Assembly (NCBI GenBank): GCA_021155205.1
Contig: JAJNPS010000052.1
Location: forward strand, 124,001 to 188,000
Origin: Rhodobacterales bacterium
GTDB taxonomy: Bacteria; Pseudomonadota; Alphaproteobacteria; Rhodobacterales; Rhodobacteraceae
Length of the DNA stretch: 64,000 bases
Direction of reading: 5' to 3'
Part shown: positions 51,650-60,233 of the stretch, in pieces
How the letters are laid out: every line of letters starts with the position of its first letter
Numbering within the stretch: position 1 is the first letter of the stretch
Program-made: the position numbers and the translations under genes
The notes under the pieces: generated by a model
The model's input: the letters and a program-made list of their open reading frames with translations, nothing else
What the model was told of the DNA's origin: nothing
Databases searched by the model: none

Positions 51650-53112
51650 CTGCCCCCGATGTCATCATCATCGGATCCGGCATGGGCGGGGCCACGCTGG
51701 CCGCGGCACTTGCCCCGACGGGCAAGCGCATCCTGATCCTGGAAAAGGGCGAGTCGTTGCGCCCGTCGCCTGCCGACCGCGATGCAGGGGCGATCTTTGG
51801 CCGGGGTCATTTCCGCCCGAAAGAGACCTGGTTTGACGGCAAGGGGCGGCCCTTCAACCCCGGCAACTATTACAATGTCGGGGGGAACTCGAAATTCTAT
51901 GGCGCGGTCCTCTTGCGCTATCGGGCCGAGGATTTCGCGCCCATCCGGCATCTGCAAGGCACCACCCCCGGCTGGCCAATCGGCTATGACGATCTTGAAC
52001 CCTATTACCAGCGGGCCGAGACGATGTACCAGGTGCGCGGCCAGTTGGGCGATGACCCGTCCGAGCCGCCTCATTCCGGCGTCTATCCCCATGCGCCGGT
52101 GCCGGATGAGCCTGTGATTGCCGACCTGCGGCGGCGGTTGCGGTCGGTGGGGCTCAATCCGGCGTCGCTGCCGCTTGGGGTCGATATCGACCATTGGCTC
52201 AGCGGCGGGCAGACGACATGGGATGCCTATCCGAATACCACCGGCGGCAAGATGGACGCTGAAACCATCGGCATTGCCGAGGCGTTGAAGCATCCGAACG
52301 TGACCTTGCGGACGGGCAGCGGCGTGACGCGGTTGATCGCGGATGCAATGGGGCAGATCAGCGGGGTTGAGGTGACGGGCGAAGTTCTGCACGCGCCGCT
52401 GGTCGTGCTGGCGGCGGGCGCGGTGCAGTCAGCGGTGCTGCTTTTGCGCTCGGGGCTGGCCAATGCCTCGGATCAGGTCGGGCGCAATTTCATGAACCAC
52501 AACACCAGCGCGGTGCTGGCGATCCACCCGTTCCGGAAGAACCCCTCGATCTACCAGAAGACGCTGATGGTCAACGACTTCTATCTGTCCGGCGGGCCGG
52601 ACAATGCGCCCTTGGGCAACATCCAGCTCTTGGGCAAGATCACCGGGCCGATCCTGGCTTCGCAGGTGGCGATCCCGAAGTTCATTGCTGGCTTCATCGC
52701 GCGGCGCACCATCGACCTTTATGCGATGTCCGAAGACTTGCCTGACCCCGACAGCCGGATCATGCTGCAGGGCGACCGGATCGTGATGGACTGGCGGCAA
52801 AAGAACTGGGCGGCGCATCTGGCCTTTGTGGCCAAGTTGAAGGGGCTGTTGCGCCGGGCGGGCTATCCCATCGTGCTGTCGCGGCCCTTTGACAGTCGCA
52901 CGCCGTCGCATCAATGCGGCACGGCGCGGATGGGGCGCGATCCGGCGACCAGCGTGGTGGATAGGTTCTGCCGCAGCCATGACCACCGCAATCTCTTCAT
53001 CACCGATGCGTCAGTGCTGCCGACCTCGGCGGCGGTCAACCCGGCGCTGACGGTAGCAGCACTGGCGCTGCGCGCGGCGGATCACATCAAGGGGACTGAC
53101 TTTGCGGGCTGA
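51646..53112 (+). CDS. GMC-family FAD-dependent oxidoreductase (sugar/polyol type)
   Basis: A 488-residue glucose-methanol-choline oxidoreductase starting at GTG. The FAD motif VIIIGSGMGGATLAAAL is at the N-terminus, followed by NVGGNSKFYGAVLLR. The catalytic His lies in SHQCGTARMG and the second active-site block is LFITDASVLPTSAAVNPALT. The compact length and these motifs place it with bacterial sugar and polyol dehydrogenases such as gluconate/glucoside 3-dehydrogenase subunits, rather than choline dehydrogenase. No TAT signal or small subunit is seen, so the electron acceptor is unknown. Confidence 0.88.
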   Translation: MTAPDVIIIGSGMGGATLAAALAPTGKRILILEKGESLRPSPADRDAGAIFGRGHFRPKETWFDGKGRPFNPGNYYNVGGNSKFYGAVLLRYRAEDFAPIRHLQGTTPGWPIGYDDLEPYYQRAETMYQVRGQLGDDPSEPPHSGVYPHAPVPDEPVIADLRRRLRSVGLNPASLPLGVDIDHWLSGGQTTWDAYPNTTGGKMDAETIGIAEALKHPNVTLRTGSGVTRLIADAMGQISGVEVTGEVLHAPLVVLAAGAVQSAVLLLRSGLANASDQVGRNFMNHNTSAVLAIHPFRKNPSIYQKTLMVNDFYLSGGPDNAPLGNIQLLGKITGPILASQVAIPKFIAGFIARRTIDLYAMSEDLPDPDSRIMLQGDRIVMDWRQKNWAAHLAFVAKLKGLLRRAGYPIVLSRPFDSRTPSHQCGTARMGRDPATSVVDRFCRSHDHRNLFITDASVLPTSAAVNPALTVAALALRAADHIKGTDFAG

Positions 53113-53124
53113 AAGGGCGATCTG

Positions 53125-54720
53125 ATGCCGGAAGGCTATGACTTCATCGTGGTGGGCGGAGGATCGGCGGGGGCCGTTGTGGCCGCACGCCTGACGGAGA
53201 ACCCGAACGTCCGCGTCCTGCTGCTGGAGGCGGGGGGCAGCGATCGCCACCCGTTCTACCACCTGCCTGCCGGTTTCGCCAAAATGACCAAGGGGATCGG
53301 CAGCTGGGGTTGGGACACCGTTTCGCAAAAGCACATGCAGAACAAGGTGTTCCGCTATACCCAGGCACGCGTGATCGGCGGCGGGTCGGCGATCAACGCG
53401 CAGATCTACACGCGCGGGAATGCCCAGGACTACGACGACTGGCGGCAGATGGGCTGCACTGGCTGGGGATACGAAGATGTGCTGCCCTACTTTCGCAAGG
53501 CCGAGGACAACGACACTTTTGAAGACCATTTTCACGGCAAGCGCGGACCCTTGGGTGTCAGCCAGCCGATCGCGCCCCTGCCCGTCTGCGAGGCCTATTT
53601 CAAGGCGGCGGCTGAGGTCGGCATTCCTCGCAACATGGACATCAACGGCGAGAAGCAGGACGGCGTCTGCTACTACCAACTGACCCAGCGCAATGCGCGG
53701 CGGTCGTCGGCGGCGATGGCGTATCTTGCACCAAACCGGGGGCGGGCGAACCTGACGGTCAGAACCGGCGCGCAGGTGCGGCGGCTGATCGTCGAGAACG
53801 GACGCGCGACGGGCGTCGAGATGATGGACGGCTCGCGCCTGATGGCGGCGTCCGAGGTGATCGTGTCGTCGGGGGCGGTGGGGTCGCCCCGCCTGCTGCA
53901 ACTGTCGGGGATCGGCCCGGCGGATCATCTGGCGGGTCTTGGCATCAAGGTCGTTCTGGACCAGCCGCAGGTTGGCGAGAATCTGCAGGATCATCTGGAC
54001 CTTTACTGCATCGCTGAACTGAAAGGCCCCTATAGTTATGACCGCTATGCCAGGCCGTTCTGGGCAGCGCTTGCGGGCCTGCAGTACCTGTTCCAGCGCA
54101 AGGGGCCGGTGGCCTCGTCCCTGTTTGAAACCGGGGGGTTCTGGTATGCCGATCCGTCCGCCCGCTCACCAGACTTGCAGTTGCATCTGGGTCTTGGCAC
54201 CGGGATCGAACATGGCGTCGCCTCGATGCCGCAGGGGGGGATCACGCTCAACTCCTGCTATCTGCGGCCCCGGTCGCGCGGCACGATCCGGTTGCAAAGC
54301 AGCGATCCCGCCCGCGCGCCCCTGATCGACCCGAACTATCTGGCTGATCCGATGGACCGCGTGATGTCGATCCGCGGGCTGAAACTGACACAAGAGATCT
54401 TGTCCCAACCGGCGCTGAACGATTTCATCCTGGCCCAGCGCCTGCCGGGACCCGAGGTCAAGACCGAGGCGGACTACTACAACTTCATCTGCCAGCATTC
54501 GAAGACCTCGCACCATTGCGCGGGCACCTGCCGGATGGGCGTGGATGATGGGGCGGTGGTCGACATCCGCCTGCGGTTCAACGGCATTGCGGGCCTGAGG
54601 ATCGTCGACAACTCGATCATGCCGACCGTCATTTCGTCCAACACCAATGCTGCCGCGATCATGATCGGCGAAAAGGCCGCCGACATGATCAAGGCCGACC
54701 ACGGAAGTGCCAACACATGA
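53125..54720 (+). CDS. GMC-family FAD-dependent oxidoreductase (choline/alcohol dehydrogenase type)
   Basis: A 531-residue GMC enzyme of the BetA/alcohol dehydrogenase subgroup. It has DFIVVGGGSAGAVVAARL, the GMC signatures ARVIGGGSAINAQIYTRG and SSGAVGSPRLLQLSGIGP, and the catalytic KTSHHCAGTCRMG with the second block LRIVDNSIMPTVISSNTNA. It should oxidise a primary alcohol, possibly to the aldehyde used by the neighbouring dehydrogenase. Only about 25% of its motif context is shared with the other GMC gene, so this is not a recent duplication by eye. It is 12 bp after that gene and overlaps the Dabb gene by 4 bp. Confidence 0.92.
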   Translation: MPEGYDFIVVGGGSAGAVVAARLTENPNVRVLLLEAGGSDRHPFYHLPAGFAKMTKGIGSWGWDTVSQKHMQNKVFRYTQARVIGGGSAINAQIYTRGNAQDYDDWRQMGCTGWGYEDVLPYFRKAEDNDTFEDHFHGKRGPLGVSQPIAPLPVCEAYFKAAAEVGIPRNMDINGEKQDGVCYYQLTQRNARRSSAAMAYLAPNRGRANLTVRTGAQVRRLIVENGRATGVEMMDGSRLMAASEVIVSSGAVGSPRLLQLSGIGPADHLAGLGIKVVLDQPQVGENLQDHLDLYCIAELKGPYSYDRYARPFWAALAGLQYLFQRKGPVASSLFETGGFWYADPSARSPDLQLHLGLGTGIEHGVASMPQGGITLNSCYLRPRSRGTIRLQSSDPARAPLIDPNYLADPMDRVMSIRGLKLTQEILSQPALNDFILAQRLPGPEVKTEADYYNFICQHSKTSHHCAGTCRMGVDDGAVVDIRLRFNGIAGLRIVDNSIMPTVISSNTNAAAIMIGEKAADMIKADHGSANT

Positions 54721-55040
54721 TCCGCCACATCGTCCTCATCAAGTTCAACCCTGCCCTGCACAGCGCCGAGATCGACGACATATTTGCCGAACTGCACGCG
54801 ATCAAAGGGAAGGTGCCGGGCGTGATCAGCATCACCTCGGGGCGGAGCGAAAGCCCTGAGAAGATCGAGCGCGGCTACATGCACGGCTTTGTCGCGGACT
54901 TCGCCGGTTGGGACGCGCTGCAGGTCTATCAGGACCATCCCGACCACAGAAAGCTGGGCGCGCGTCTGGTGGCGAATGCGGTCGGGGGCATCGACGGCAT
55001 TCTGGTATTTGACCTTCCCGTGGGCGATGATGGGGCATGA
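54717..55040 (+). CDS. Dabb-family (stress-responsive A/B barrel) protein
   Basis: A 107-residue protein starting MIRHIVLIKFNPALHSAEID, with the family's IPGV/VPGV motif (KVPGVISITSGR) and YMHGFVADFAGWDALQVYQDHPDH. Dabb proteins are dimeric ferredoxin-like barrels found beside oxidative sugar-catabolic enzymes; their role is not clearly defined, some being cyclases or decarboxylase-like. It overlaps the genes on both sides by 4 bp, so it is translated as part of this operon. Confidence 0.92.
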   Translation: MIRHIVLIKFNPALHSAEIDDIFAELHAIKGKVPGVISITSGRSESPEKIERGYMHGFVADFAGWDALQVYQDHPDHRKLGARLVANAVGGIDGILVFDLPVGDDGA

Positions 55041-56053
55041 CCGCTGACCGAAGACCGACGATCATCGACGTGGCGCTGCGGGCCGGCGTGTCGAAATCGA
55101 CCGTCAGCCTGGTCCTGCAGAACAGCCCGACCGTGCGCGAGGAAACCCGCGCGCAGGTGCGCGAGGCGATGGCCGAGATCGGCTATGTCTACAATCGCGC
55201 CGCTGCCAACATGCGGATGTCGAATGCGGGATTGATCGGGCTGGTCATCAACGACCTGCGCAACCCGTTCTTCACCGAATTCGCGACCTCGCTCCAGATG
55301 GCCCTGTCGGATCGCGGCTATGCGGTCGTCATTGCCAACACGGACGAAAATCCGCAGGTCCAGGCCCGGACCGTGGGCACGATGGTGGAACATGGCGTGT
55401 CGGCCTTCATCATCTCTCCCGCCTATGGCGAGGTTTCGGCGACCTTCGATCCGATCCTGCGTGCCGGGTTGCCCGCGATGCAGGTCCTGCGGAAGGTCGA
55501 TCCACGGACCGATGTGCTGCCCTTCGCCGTGCCGGACTACCGCCATGGCAGCCGGATCGCGACGCAACACCTGCTGGATCAGGGGGCGCGGCGGATTGCC
55601 TTTGTCGGGGGACTGGAGGGGCGCGCGGTCACGCAGGAACGCATGTCGGGCTATCTTGAGGTACTTGACGGGAAAGGGATTACACCGCTTGTCCTGACCG
55701 GCAGGTCCAGCCGCGCCTTTGGCCGGGACATGGCACATGTGCTGGCGCGCGCGCATCCCGATTGCGATGCGGTGCTGTGCTTCAACGACCTCGTGGCGCT
55801 GGGAATGCTGGCCGGTTGCAATGCGCTGGGACGGCGCGTGGGCGACAGGTTCAAGGTGGTCGGGTTCGACGACATCGAGGACGCGGTGGAGGCATATCCG
55901 ACCTTGACCACGGTGCGCTGCGATGTGGCCGGGTTTGGACGCGCGGTGGCGGCGACAATCCTCGACTGGCTTGAGAATGGCGTACTGCCTGTGCCGGAGC
56001 GGCGGACGCCGGTGGAATTGATCGTGCGCCAGTCGAGCCGTGCCGGGACCTGA
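55037..56053 (+). CDS. LacI-family transcriptional regulator
   Basis: A 338-residue repressor. The N-terminal DNA-binding domain PTIIDVALRAGVSKSTVSLVL and the hinge helix (AAANMRMSNAGLIG) are followed by a periplasmic-binding-protein-like effector domain. It is the last gene of the operon it probably controls, through TGGAACGTTCCA sites at 47419, 47441 and 59116. An effector related to a sugar or sugar acid is expected for the family. Its stop is only 2 bp from that of the convergent kinase gene. Confidence 0.93.
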   Translation: MTADRRPTIIDVALRAGVSKSTVSLVLQNSPTVREETRAQVREAMAEIGYVYNRAAANMRMSNAGLIGLVINDLRNPFFTEFATSLQMALSDRGYAVVIANTDENPQVQARTVGTMVEHGVSAFIISPAYGEVSATFDPILRAGLPAMQVLRKVDPRTDVLPFAVPDYRHGSRIATQHLLDQGARRIAFVGGLEGRAVTQERMSGYLEVLDGKGITPLVLTGRSSRAFGRDMAHVLARAHPDCDAVLCFNDLVALGMLAGCNALGRRVGDRFKVVGFDDIEDAVEAYPTLTTVRCDVAGFGRAVAATILDWLENGVLPVPERRTPVELIVRQSSRAGT

Positions 56054-56055
56054 CG

Positions 56056-56997
56056 TCAGGCCAAGATTTGCGACATCCCCCGAACAAGTGCCTTTGGCGC
56101 GCGGGCACCGGCATGACGCAGCACCTCGGCGGACAGCGTTTGGCCTGCGGCAATCGCCTTCGCTGGCGAGTAACCCAGCAACCGCGCCGACAGGTAGCCG
56201 GCGTTGAAGGCATCCCCCGCGCCGGTGGTATCGCGGATTCCCGTGACGGTTGGGGTCGCCACGGTGTTGCCCACGCCGTCCGCTTGGGAAACGACGTCGC
56301 CCGGGCCATTTTTCACAACGACTTCCTGAACGCCCGCGGCCGCGTACCGCGCCACGGTCGCGGCAAGGTTGGCGTCATCCCAAAGGCTGGCCTCGTCATC
56401 GAAACTGGGCAGGGCGATATCGGTATGGGCGAGCATTGACGCCACCGCGGCGCGGGCCGCGTCCGGGGACGACCACAGCCGCAAACGGATGTTGGGGTCG
56501 AACGAGATGACGGCCCGGTTTGCACGGGCATCGGCCAGAACATTCAGCAGGGTCTTGCGGGCGCTCGGCGACAGGATGGCAAGGGTGATGCCGGAGAGGT
56601 GGATCAGGCCCGCATCCTGCACGGCCCTTGCCAGCACCGCGCGGTCATCGGCCAGCGCCCGTGCAGCAGACTCGCTGCGCCAGTAGTGAAAGCTGCGCTC
56701 CACCCCTTCGAGCGCGATGAGATAGAGGCCCATGGTGCGATCGGGGTCGCGCGCGATGCCGGTCGTGTCGAGGCCGTCGGCGGCAAGTTCAGCGATGAAC
56801 CCATCCGACAACTTGTCCTGTCCGACGCGGGTGACATAGCCGACCTGCGCCCGGTCCCCCAGCAGCTGCGCCATGTGCCAGACGGTATTGAACGTGTCCC
56901 CTGCATAGCCGCGCGAATAAAGGCCCTCGCCGACCGGGGCCAGTTCCAGCATCGCCTCGCCGATGGCCACGACCTTGTGGTTGCGGAAGGTCAGCAC
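56056..56997 (-). CDS. kdgK: PfkB-family sugar kinase, 2-dehydro-3-deoxygluconokinase-like
   Basis: A 313-residue ribokinase-fold kinase with the N-terminal IGEAMLEL motif and the C-terminal ATP site DTTGAGDAFNAGYLSA containing the catalytic Asp. The YAGDTFNTVWHMAQLLG and SFHYWRSESAAR segments are those of KdgK, which phosphorylates 2-keto-3-deoxygluconate for the Entner-Doudoroff route. It starts at GTG and overlaps the upstream flavoprotein gene by 7 bp. No KDPG aldolase gene is present in the window. Confidence 0.87.
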   Translation of the reverse strand: MLTFRNHKVVAIGEAMLELAPVGEGLYSRGYAGDTFNTVWHMAQLLGDRAQVGYVTRVGQDKLSDGFIAELAADGLDTTGIARDPDRTMGLYLIALEGVERSFHYWRSESAARALADDRAVLARAVQDAGLIHLSGITLAILSPSARKTLLNVLADARANRAVISFDPNIRLRLWSSPDAARAAVASMLAHTDIALPSFDDEASLWDDANLAATVARYAAAGVQEVVVKNGPGDVVSQADGVGNTVATPTVTGIRDTTGAGDAFNAGYLSARLLGYSPAKAIAAGQTLSAEVLRHAGARAPKALVRGMSQILA

Positions 56998-59066
56998 GGC
57001 GCGCTTTGACCATAGATCGCACCCGTCAGCCAGTCCGCCCAGTCGCGTTCAAAGAACGACTTGGCGGCCTCATCGAAGGGGCGGTTCGGGCGCGCGGATA
57101 CCTGCATCGTGCCATCCACCATGCGCACGACCAGCTGTTCGTCCTTGTGCACAGGGTTTTCCTTGCGGAACCGGTAGTCCTCCAGCGGTCCACGCGCCGT
57201 ATCGGGCAAGGACGCGCCCGCAGGATCGCAGATGGCCCGTGCGCCCCGGCTGCCGCCGCCGTGGCGGATGTAGTGGTCGAGGGCGATCAGAACTGCCTCG
57301 GACGCCAGCGCCATGTGGTGGCGCTGGATGGCGCGGGCGGCATCGTTGGTGCGGCCAAGCGCGATGCCTTTGGCGGCGATTTCAGCGTTCAGTTGCCGCG
57401 CCTCGGTCAGGGCCCGTGCCACGGCTTCGGGCGTGCAAAGGATGCCTGCGTGATCGCTCATCCGTGCCTGCACCGCGTCGCGCAGGGCCTGAGGCGTTAG
57501 TGGGCTGTCGGGTTGCAGCAACGCCATGACCCCGTCGATGGCTTTGGTGGCGGTGGTCTTGTTGGTCTGTATCTTGGCACTAGGCGTGCTTGCGATATGT
57601 TCTGCCGCCCGCGTCCCGAACACCTGCCCTGCGTTCAAGGCCGCGCCGCCAGGACGTGTCACCCCATGCGTCCCTGCCGCCTCTCCGACGGCATAGCATC
57701 CCGGCAGCGAACTGCGGCCCCAGACATCGACGGCAATGCCGCCGTTCATGTGCTGGTGGTTCACCGCGAACGCCAAAGGCTCGGCGGCAATGTCGACCTT
57801 GTAGCGCCGGTAAAGTTCAATCGCGAGCGGGTTCATGTGACGCAGGCGGTCTATGGGCATGGGTTGCCGTGCGCCCGCGTTGCCAAGATAGGCCGCGACA
57901 TCGGCGTCCAGCCGATCAAGGCTGAAGGGCTGGTCGCCCGGAACGCCAACCGGATTGCGGTTGAAGTCCATGAAGACCCGCCGACCCGCCGACCCTTCGC
58001 GAAAGATAGCAAGATCGACGAGGCTGGAGCCGAAATCGAGCATCCGCGTCGCGTGGAACGGCCACTGATAGCCTTTGCGAAAAACGTTCGCGGCAAGTTC
58101 CTGGGTGGTGCGATAGTAGTCGGCGAGAAAGTTGTACTCATTGCCCTTGGCATCGACCGAATAGATGTGAGGGATGGTCTGGACGTAGGTGCCTGACAGG
58201 TTCCACGGGAACCCTTCGCGACGCGTGCCGATGCCAAACTGGCTTTCGGTCAGGTTCACAAGGTCGATCCCCGCCTCAAGCGCCAGGCCGAGCGATCCGA
58301 AACAGCCATTGGGATAGACACTGTCACGATAAAGTTCACCCGGCCCCCCCGCCGCCAGAACCAGTGTGGCACAATGATAGACCGCGAATCCGTGGGGATT
58401 GTCGTCGGCCCGTGCATCGGCGCGTATCGCCAGCAGTCCCTGCACAACGCGCGCGTCACCCTGACCCGTGGCCAGGATGCTGACCGCGGTTGTCTGATTG
58501 TGAAAGGGGATCTCCAGCCGCATTGCCTCGGCCGCCAGCACCTTGACCATCAGCCGCGACGTGCGCGGCCCGCAACTGGTGGCACGCCCGACCTCGTCAT
58601 GGTCGGTCTGGTAGCGCAGCGTACCGCCAAGGCGGTTCTGCGGCAGCGGCAGGCCCAGAAACTGCAGCGACGCCATCGCGCGGGACGACCCGACCGCCTC
58701 GACATAGGCGGTGTCCGCGTCCATCGCGCCCCCCGCCCGGATCGCCCGCGCCATCGCGATGTAGTTGTCACCCTGATCGGCAGAGTTGGCGGTGTGCAGC
58801 GTCTGCTTGTCCGACCCCGAACAGGCCGAGGTGCCGCCCCATGCACTTTGGCTGATGATCGTGACGTCGACGCCCCGGCGTTTCAGCTCCACCGCCGCGC
58901 GCAGACCTGCGGCCCCGCTGCCGACGACAAGGCAGCCTGCCCTTTGGACAGGAACGCGAAGGCCCGCAATCGCGGTCGGTTTACCTGCGGCTGCTGCCGG
59001 TGCCAGCCGCGGCATGTCGACATCGGTCAGGACGTCGAGAATCTGTTGCGGCACATCAATGCTCAA
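56991..59066 (-). CDS. FAD-dependent oxidoreductase of the fumarate reductase/succinate dehydrogenase flavoprotein family
   Basis: A 691-residue flavoprotein. After a 40-residue N-terminal tail, CLVVGSGAAGLRAAVELKRRG is the FAD site, and GGTSACSGSDKQTLH follows where SdhA/FrdA have the covalent-FAD histidine region. Near the middle, NHQHMNGGIAVD and AVGEAAGTHGVTRPGGAALNAGQVFG match the fumarate-reductase active-site domain, including its catalytic Arg. A C-terminal helical domain is present. It has no iron-sulfur or membrane partner here, so the acceptor and substrate are unknown. An operator identical to those at 47.4 kb lies 50 bp upstream. Confidence 0.8.
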   Translation of the reverse strand: MSIDVPQQILDVLTDVDMPRLAPAAAAGKPTAIAGLRVPVQRAGCLVVGSGAAGLRAAVELKRRGVDVTIISQSAWGGTSACSGSDKQTLHTANSADQGDNYIAMARAIRAGGAMDADTAYVEAVGSSRAMASLQFLGLPLPQNRLGGTLRYQTDHDEVGRATSCGPRTSRLMVKVLAAEAMRLEIPFHNQTTAVSILATGQGDARVVQGLLAIRADARADDNPHGFAVYHCATLVLAAGGPGELYRDSVYPNGCFGSLGLALEAGIDLVNLTESQFGIGTRREGFPWNLSGTYVQTIPHIYSVDAKGNEYNFLADYYRTTQELAANVFRKGYQWPFHATRMLDFGSSLVDLAIFREGSAGRRVFMDFNRNPVGVPGDQPFSLDRLDADVAAYLGNAGARQPMPIDRLRHMNPLAIELYRRYKVDIAAEPLAFAVNHQHMNGGIAVDVWGRSSLPGCYAVGEAAGTHGVTRPGGAALNAGQVFGTRAAEHIASTPSAKIQTNKTTATKAIDGVMALLQPDSPLTPQALRDAVQARMSDHAGILCTPEAVARALTEARQLNAEIAAKGIALGRTNDAARAIQRHHMALASEAVLIALDHYIRHGGGSRGARAICDPAGASLPDTARGPLEDYRFRKENPVHKDEQLVVRMVDGTMQVSARPNRPFDEAAKSFFERDWADWLTGAIYGQSAPC

Positions 59067-59115
59067 CGGGTCTTGTCCTTTGGCCAGAGTCGGGCGTTCA
59101 GGGCATCAGATGATG

Positions 59116-59127
59116 TGGAACGTTCCA
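59116..59127. promoter_or_regulatory. LacI-type operator TGGAACGTTCCA before the flavoprotein gene
   Basis: The 12-bp palindrome is identical to the two copies at 47419 and 47441. It lies 50 bp upstream of the flavoprotein start and about 150 bp upstream of the divergent DMT gene, so it can control the flavoprotein-kinase pair and perhaps the transporter. Confidence 0.75.
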
Positions 59128-59276
59128 AATTGTTTAATCACTTTCCCGGTCCCGGTCAATCTCGGCGCGGCGCCGACGGTCGGCACGGCAGGATTTTGAT
59201 AAGTACCGGCCCTTTCCTGCCGCACCGTGTCGCGGGCAGGACAGACCGCGGCGCTGCCGGCCGGTCACATGCCGCC

Positions 59277-60233
59277 ATGGCCCTTTCGCGCAACCTGACC
59301 GGCATCCTGCTTGCCATCACCGGCACTGTGATCTTTTCGATCAACGATGTGTCGATCAAGTTCCTGTCGGGCGGCTACGCCTTGCATCAGGTGATCCTGA
59401 TCCGGGCGCTGATCGGGATGACCTTTCTGATCGGGTTCATCGCCGTGACCGGAATCGGATTTGGCCAGCTGCGTTCACGCAGACCGGGGGCGCAGCTTTT
59501 GCGCGTGATCATCGTGATGGTGTCAAACGTCACGTTCTTTCTGGGACTGGCGGCGATGCCCATCGCGGATGCCAGCGCCGTGGCTTATGTCAGTCCGCTG
59601 GCGATCACGTTCCTGTCGGTCCTCGTTCTGGGCGAAAGCGTCGGCTGGCGGCGCTGGGCGGCGGTGGTGGTGGGCATGGTGGGTGTCATCATCATGCTGC
59701 GCCCCGGCGCCGGGGTGATCCAGCCGGCGGCCTTGCTGGTGCTGTTTTCGGCCGTACTTTACGCGACGGGAAACCTGATTACACGCGCGATCGGCAATAC
59801 CGAATCGGCCGTCTCGCTCAGCTTTTTCGTACAGGCGGGGTTTGTCGTCGTCAGCACGGCCATGGGCCTTTGGGTCGGTGACGGGCATCGGGCAACCGAC
59901 GATGCGTTGATGGGGTTCCTGTTCCGGCCCTGGATCTGGCCGCCGGTTGCCGACTGGCCGATCTTTCTGGCCACCGGACTGTCGGTCTGCATCGGGGGCC
60001 TGATGATCGCGCAGGCCTACCGGACCTGCGAGGCGGGTCTTGTCGCCCCGTTCGAATATGTGGGAATGCCGATGGCGATCCTGTGGGGCGCGGCGGTGTT
60101 CGGGACCTGGCCCGACAGGGTGGCCTGGATCGGCATTGCGCTGATCTGCGGCGCGGGACTCTATACCCTCTGGCGCGAGACCGCGCGGCGCAAGGAGACA
60201 GTGGGACCATTGGGGATCGAGACCGGGCAATGA
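59277..60233 (+). CDS. EamA/DMT-family membrane transporter
   Basis: A 318-residue permease with about ten helices in two EamA repeats (GILLAITGTVIFSINDVSIKF; SVLYATGNLITRAIG in the second). The start at 59277 is set by the first helix; the much longer open frame upstream only mirrors the flavoprotein gene. Its stop overlaps the start of the cyclodeaminase-like gene by 4 bp, so the pair is translated together. The cargo may be the product or substrate of that enzyme, an inference from coupling only. Confidence 0.88.
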   Translation: MALSRNLTGILLAITGTVIFSINDVSIKFLSGGYALHQVILIRALIGMTFLIGFIAVTGIGFGQLRSRRPGAQLLRVIIVMVSNVTFFLGLAAMPIADASAVAYVSPLAITFLSVLVLGESVGWRRWAAVVVGMVGVIIMLRPGAGVIQPAALLVLFSAVLYATGNLITRAIGNTESAVSLSFFVQAGFVVVSTAMGLWVGDGHRATDDALMGFLFRPWIWPPVADWPIFLATGLSVCIGGLMIAQAYRTCEAGLVAPFEYVGMPMAILWGAAVFGTWPDRVAWIGIALICGAGLYTLWRETARRKETVGPLGIETGQ

